From positions 1 through 15,621 of the forward strand of contig JACRMD010000158.1 of the NCBI GenBank assembly GCA_016215085.1: a stretch of DNA of 15,621 bases, given 5' to 3'. The position numbers were made by a program, and so were the translations under genes. Below are positions 12,733 through 15,621 of the stretch, piece after piece. Position 1 is the stretch's first letter, and the number at the start of each line of letters is the position of its first letter. The notes below the pieces were generated by a model. It was not told the DNA's origin and did not search any database. It saw only the letters and a program-made list of their open reading frames with translations. The DNA comes from Solirubrobacterales bacterium. GTDB taxonomy: Bacteria; Actinomycetota; Thermoleophilia; Solirubrobacterales; Solirubrobacteraceae.

Positions 12733-13941
12733 GTGCCCCGCCTGCCCGACAGCGTCGAGGTCCTGCGCCTGCGCGAGTTCCGCCTCCTGTTCCTCGGCCA
12801 GACGGTGTCGCTGCTGGGCGACGGCATGGTGCGCGTGGCGCTCGCGTTCGCGGTGCTGCACATCGGCGGGTCGGCCGCGGACGTCGGCCTGGTGCTGGCC
12901 GCGCAGACCGTCACGCTCGTCGCCTGCCTGCTCGCCGGCGGCGTCGTGGCGGACCGGACGCAGGCGCGCGGCGTGATGGTCACCGCCGACCTCGCCCGTC
13001 TCGCCAGCCAGGGCACGATGGCGGTCCTCCTCATCGACGGGAGCGCCGAGGTCTGGTCGCTGGCCCTGCTGGCGGGCCTGACCGGCGCCGCCACGGGCTT
13101 CTTCAACCCGGCGAGCACCGGCCTGCTCCCGGCGGTCGTCGACGCCGAGCACCTCCAGCAGGCCAACGGGCTGCGCGCCACGGCGATGGCCGCGGGGGAG
13201 ATCGCCGGCCCCGTCATCGCCGGCGTGCTGGTCGCGACCGCCGGCCCCGGCTGGGCGCTCGGCCTCGACGCGGTGACCTTCGCCGTCAGCGCCGCGTTCC
13301 TCGCGCAGCTGCGGCTGCCCGCGCGGGCCGCCGCGGCGCGCGCGTCGTTCGTCGCCGACCTGCGCGAGGGCTGGCGGGCGTTCCGCGAGCGCCGCTGGGT
13401 GTGGACCTTCGTCGCGTCGGCGGCGATCGGCAACGCGTGCTGGGGCGCGTGGAGCGCGCTCGGCCCGGTGGTGGCCGACGAGGAGCTCGGCGGCGCCGCC
13501 GCCTGGGGCGCGATCCTCGCCGCGATGGGCGCCGGCGGCCTGCTCGGCGGCGTGGTGGCGATCCGCGCCCGGCCCGAGCGCCCGGCGGTCGTCGCCACGC
13601 TCGCCGTGCTGCTCTTCGCCACGCCCATGGCGATGCTCGCCGCCGGCGTGTCCGCCGCGCTGATCGCCGCGGGCGGCATCGTCGGCGGGGCGGGGATGAT
13701 GATCGGCAACTCCGTGTGGGAGAGCACGCTGCAGCGCCACATCCCGATCGAGCAGCTCGCGCGCGTCAGCGCCTACGACTGGTTCGGCTCCATGGCCTTC
13801 AAGCCGGTCGGCCTGGCGATCTGGGGCCCGGTGGCGGTCGCGATCGGCACCCAGGAGGCGCTGTGGCTGGCGTTCGCGATCCTCGTCGGCAGCGCGCTGT
13901 GCGTCCTCGCCGTCCCCGAGATCCGGGCGCTGCGACGATGA
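12733..13941 (+). CDS. MFS transporter, EntS/MFS_3-type exporter
   Basis: This encodes 402 residues from the GTG at 12733. It is an integral membrane protein with about 12 hydrophobic segments, beginning L-R-E-F-R-L-L-F-L-G-Q-T-V-S-L-L-G-D-G, the typical opening of MFS_3 (enterobactin exporter EntS-like) proteins. Loop 2-3 has the major facilitator motif A remnant G-G-V-V-A-D-R-T-Q-A-R. F-F-N-P-A-S-T-G-L-L-P follows near residue 120 and the second half begins near residue 210. Family members export siderophores, macrolides or other small molecules using proton motive force; the substrate here is unknown. The stop overlaps the S4-domain gene as ATGA, giving translational coupling. Confidence 0.92.
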   Translation: MPRLPDSVEVLRLREFRLLFLGQTVSLLGDGMVRVALAFAVLHIGGSAADVGLVLAAQTVTLVACLLAGGVVADRTQARGVMVTADLARLASQGTMAVLLIDGSAEVWSLALLAGLTGAATGFFNPASTGLLPAVVDAEHLQQANGLRATAMAAGEIAGPVIAGVLVATAGPGWALGLDAVTFAVSAAFLAQLRLPARAAAARASFVADLREGWRAFRERRWVWTFVASAAIGNACWGAWSALGPVVADEELGGAAAWGAILAAMGAGGLLGGVVAIRARPERPAVVATLAVLLFATPMAMLAAGVSAALIAAGGIVGGAGMMIGNSVWESTLQRHIPIEQLARVSAYDWFGSMAFKPVGLAIWGPVAVAIGTQEALWLAFAILVGSALCVLAVPEIRALRR

Positions 13942-14339
13942 GCGCCATGGAGCCGTCGGCCGAGCCGGTGCGCATCGACAAGTGGCTGTGGGCCGCGCGG
14001 CTGGCGAAGACCCGCGGCCTGGCGGCCGAGGCCGTCAAGGGCGGCCGCGTCGCCGTCAACGGCCAGCGCGTCAAGCCGTCCAAGGACATCCGGCCCGGCG
14101 ACGAGCTCGAGGTGACGCTCGGGCAGACCCGCCTGGAGGTCGTGGTCCGCGGGACCGTGCCGCGCCGCGTCTCGGCCGCCGAGGCGGCGCTGCTGTACGA
14201 GGAGACCGACGCCAGCCGGCAGCGCCGCGAGCGCCAGGCCGAGGATCGCCGAGCCGCCCCGAAGCCCGAGCCGGGCCTGCGGCCGACCAAGCGCGACCGG
14301 CGGCGGATGGAGGAGGAGCGCGGGCGGCGCCGCGCGTAG
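13938..14339 (+). CDS. hslR: S4-domain RNA-binding protein, Hsp15-like
   Basis: This encodes 133 residues from the ATG at 13938, overlapping the MFS stop by four bases. The S4 RNA-binding fold covers about residues 11-75: V-R-I-D-K-W-L-W-A-A-R-L-A-K-T-R, then V-K-G-G-R-V-A-V-N-G-Q-R-V-K-P-S-K and I-R-P-G-D-E-L-E-V. After a short linker there is a strongly charged Arg/Glu/Lys tail of about 40 residues (K-R-D-R-R-R-M-E-E-E-R-G-R-R-R-A). E. coli Hsp15 (HslR) binds free 50S subunits carrying nascent peptidyl-tRNA after ribosome splitting and helps rescue them. Length and layout match, so I use the name, though other S4 paralogues are possible. Pairing with an MFS exporter is probably not functional. 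Confidence 0.85.
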   Translation: MSAMEPSAEPVRIDKWLWAARLAKTRGLAAEAVKGGRVAVNGQRVKPSKDIRPGDELEVTLGQTRLEVVVRGTVPRRVSAAEAALLYEETDASRQRRERQAEDRRAAPKPEPGLRPTKRDRRRMEEERGRRRA

Positions 14340-14340
14340 G

Positions 14341-14360
14341 GCGGCCGAGCACGCGGCCGC
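14341..14360. terminator. Convergent hairpin after the Hsp15-like gene
   Basis: GCGGCCG (14341-14347) pairs with CGGCCGC (14354-14360) around a six-base loop. It fills the 26-base gap between the convergent stops at 14339 and 14366 and could serve both genes. No T-run follows. Confidence 0.5.
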
Positions 14361-14365
14361 CGCCG

Positions 14366-14989
14366 CTAGCCGCTGCGCGCGACCGCCACCTCGCCGCCGA
14401 GCGAGAACGGCGGGACGAGCTCGATCCGGTCGCCGCTCCAGAACCGCCCGGGGTCGTACCAGCTGGCCGGCCGGTCGTCGGGCAGCAGGCCCATCTGCTG
14501 GTAGGTGGTCGCCACGAGCTCGGCGCAGTAGATCGTCTCCAGGGCGACGTGGCGGCGCCGGACGCGTCCCGCGAGCCAGTGGCGCGCGAGCCCCGGCATC
14601 GTCGGGAAGGGATGGCCGTCGTAGCGGGCGATGGCCTCCATGAGCCGGTCCTCGTGCTCGCGGCCGAGCTCGCCGTGCAGCTGGCGGAACCACGCGCGCT
14701 GGCCGTAGCGCTGCTCCCAGGTCGTGACCGCGTCGGCGAGGCGGTGCAGCTGCACGCCGCGCTGGCGCTTGCCGGTCCAGACGTCGGGCAGCGAGCGGCC
14801 GAGCTCGGCGTGCCAGAGCAGCGGCGGCAGGTCGTCGAGCGCGACGACCATGCCGACGTGGTTCACCGGCGCGTTGGTGACCGTGCGGATCGCCTTGTCG
14901 GCGAGCGAGCGGCCGCGGAAGAGCCAGACGTCGCCGGTCGCGGCCGACGCGACGGCCTCGGCGAGGGGGAGGGGTGCCGTGTCGTGCAC
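14366..14989 (-). CDS. YiiX/YaeF-like permuted papain-fold hydrolase
   Basis: This encodes 207 residues from the GTG at 14989. The pattern fits the circularly permuted NlpC/P60 (papain-like) amidase family C92: an early G-D-V-W-L-F-R-G (19-26), then N-H-V-G-M-V-V (catalytic His44) followed by H-A-E-L-G (60-64), and the nucleophile Cys155 late in E-T-I-Y-C-A-E-L-V-A-T-T-Y. Relatives cleave amide or ester bonds in peptidoglycan peptides or lipids. There is no signal peptide, so a cytoplasmic site is more likely here. TAGGTT on the minus strand ends seven bases before the GTG, suggesting a leaderless transcript. The start is only 20 bases from that of the divergent small membrane protein, with which it shares a symmetrical -10. 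Confidence 0.8.
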   Translation of the reverse strand: MHDTAPLPLAEAVASAATGDVWLFRGRSLADKAIRTVTNAPVNHVGMVVALDDLPPLLWHAELGRSLPDVWTGKRQRGVQLHRLADAVTTWEQRYGQRAWFRQLHGELGREHEDRLMEAIARYDGHPFPTMPGLARHWLAGRVRRRHVALETIYCAELVATTYQQMGLLPDDRPASWYDPGRFWSGDRIELVPPFSLGGEVAVARSG

Positions 14990-15009
14990 CGCCCGTAACC
15001 TACGGCGCC
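14990..15009. promoter_or_regulatory. Symmetrical bidirectional -10 element (TAACCTA)
   Basis: TAACCTA at 14996-15002 fits TANNNT on both strands. On the plus strand TAACCT is eight bases before the ATG at 15010; on the minus strand TAGGTT is seven bases before the GTG at 14989. The whole intergenic region is 20 bases, so both genes should be leaderless and their polymerases must compete for the same element. Confidence 0.6.
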
Positions 15010-15204
15010 ATGCCCATGCGCTGGAAGCTGGTCGGGCTCGCGGGCCTCGCGGGCGTCGCCGCGACCGGGGTCGTCGTCGCCCGCCGGCGGCGCCACCAGC
15101 GCGACTACGACCCCGACGAGCTGCGCGACCGGCTGCACCAGCGGCTGGCCGAGGCCTCCGCCGGCAACGGCCGCGCCCCGGTCACCCCGGCCGGTGGTGG
15201 TTGA
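15010..15204 (+). CDS. Small membrane-anchored protein, 64 residues
   Basis: The start at 15010 (M-P-M-R-W-K-L-V-G-L) is chosen from the -10 element eight bases upstream. An in-frame start at 14974 would lie inside the divergent gene and upstream of the promoter. Residues 5-24 form one hydrophobic membrane helix (L-V-G-L-A-G-L-A-G-V-A-A-T-G-V-V-V-A). It is followed by the basic stop-transfer segment R-R-R-R-H-Q-R and a short cytoplasmic tail with a charged helix (D-P-D-E-L-R-D-R-L-H-Q-R-L-A-E-A). This is a common actinobacterial small-membrane-protein layout, with no known function. Its last 23 bases overlap the convergent VOC gene. Confidence 0.72.
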   Translation: MPMRWKLVGLAGLAGVAATGVVVARRRRHQRDYDPDELRDRLHQRLAEASAGNGRAPVTPAGGG

Positions 15205-15621
15205 CGACCTCGACGTTGGCGCCGTCGGGGTCGCGCACGAACGCCGCGTAGTAGCCGGGGTGGTACTGCGGCCGCTCGCCCGGCGCGCCGTTGTCCGCGT
15301 AGCCCGCCTCGAGCGCCGCGCGGTGGAAGGCCCGCACGGCCTCGTCGTCGGCGGCCGGGAACGCGAGGTGCAGGCCGGCGGTCGGCGTCCCGTCCTCGAC
15401 CACCGAGAACGAGCCCGACGTGCCCGGGAAGAGCGTCCGCGGCGGGTCCGCCAGGCGGCGGTGGGCGCCGATGCCGGCGTGCGGGGCGATCGTCGCGTAG
15501 AAGCGCGTCGCCGCCTCGAGGTCGGCCACGCGGATCCACAGGTGGTCGAGGTTCCCGCCCCGGCGCATCGCCCCGTGGTGGACGCCCTCGGCGCTGTTGC
15601 CGTCCGGGTCGCGCAGGAACC
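15182..15621 (-). CDS. Tandem-domain VOC/glyoxalase-like protein (5' end missing)
   Basis: The minus-strand frame is open to the right edge. An ATG at 15568 gives a 128-residue form, but the residues before it read F-L-R-D-P-D-G-N-S-A-E-G-V-H-H-G. This is the closing strand of a preceding VOC domain, so the protein has at least two VOC units and that Met is internal. The second unit runs from L-D-H-L-W-I-R-V-A-D-L-E-A-A-T-R-F-Y to F-V-R-D-P-D-G-A-N-V-E-V-V-N-H-H. The VOC superfamily includes glyoxalase I, ring-cleavage dioxygenases and fosfomycin/bleomycin resistance proteins, which use a metal held by His and Glu residues. Here H in L-D-H and E in N-V-E are candidate ligands. Substrate unknown. 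Confidence 0.85.
   Translation of the reverse strand, partial: FLRDPDGNSAEGVHHGAMRRGGNLDHLWIRVADLEAATRFYATIAPHAGIGAHRRLADPPRTLFPGTSGSFSVVEDGTPTAGLHLAFPAADDEAVRAFHRAALEAGYADNGAPGERPQYHPGYYAAFVRDPDGANVEVVNHHRPG

Noticed and set aside
11057..12976. Long plus-strand frame of 639 codons opposite the beta-propeller gene
   Set aside because: Its composition (Arg, Val, Asp, Ala, His repeats) is typical of shadow translation. The minus-strand frame has a signal peptide, propeller repeats and a promoter.

Overview
The window is very GC-rich, with coding frames ending almost always in G or C. It resembles a high-GC actinobacterium, most likely of the Thermoleophilia/Solirubrobacterales type (Solirubrobacter, Conexibacter, Patulibacter). 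That placement is inferred from composition, gene style and leaderless gene starts; no rRNA or marker gene is present. The DNA is densely packed, no gene-free stretch exceeds 300 bases, and I found no tRNA, rRNA or CRISPR array. Both ends cut through genes.

Left part (1-3320): the 3' end of a hemerythrin-like gene (+), a small helical protein (-), an SDR oxidoreductase (-), a small cupin (+) and a cytochrome P450 (-). Next (3334-5247) is a textbook ECF41 unit: a promoter matching TGTCACA-N16-CGTC exactly, a strong Shine-Dalgarno, an NAD(P)-binding epimerase-like protein (the COE partner typical of ECF41 loci), and the ECF41 sigma factor with its SnoaL-like C-terminal domain. The last two overlap as GTGA. 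The small gene at 5244-5438 converges on it.

Middle (5507-8970): a second SDR gene (+), a small secreted protein (-), then a two-gene minus-strand operon. The operon encodes an M20 amidohydrolase and a fold-type II PLP enzyme related to diaminopropionate ammonia-lyase, and it diverges from a LysR regulator. This recalls the ygeY-ygeX pairing of E. coli.

Mobile segment (9899-10990): the LysR gene ends inside a REP-like inverted repeat. After it comes a REP-associated tyrosine (Y1/HUH) transposase whose frame runs without a stop into a complete YciH/SUI1 (eIF1-like) translation factor. A leaderless-type promoter sits directly before the yciH start, inside the transposase frame.

Right part (11049-15621): two convergent hairpins, a secreted beta-propeller protein (-), an MFS exporter overlapping an S4-domain Hsp15-like RNA-binding protein (+), a YiiX-type permuted papain-fold hydrolase (-), a 64-residue membrane-anchored protein (+), and a tandem-domain VOC/glyoxalase protein (-) cut by the right edge.

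A theme runs through the window. Many start codons lie 6-10 bases after a TANNNT -10 element, with no Shine-Dalgarno, so leaderless transcription seems common. In two intergenic regions the -10 element is symmetrical or shared between divergent genes.
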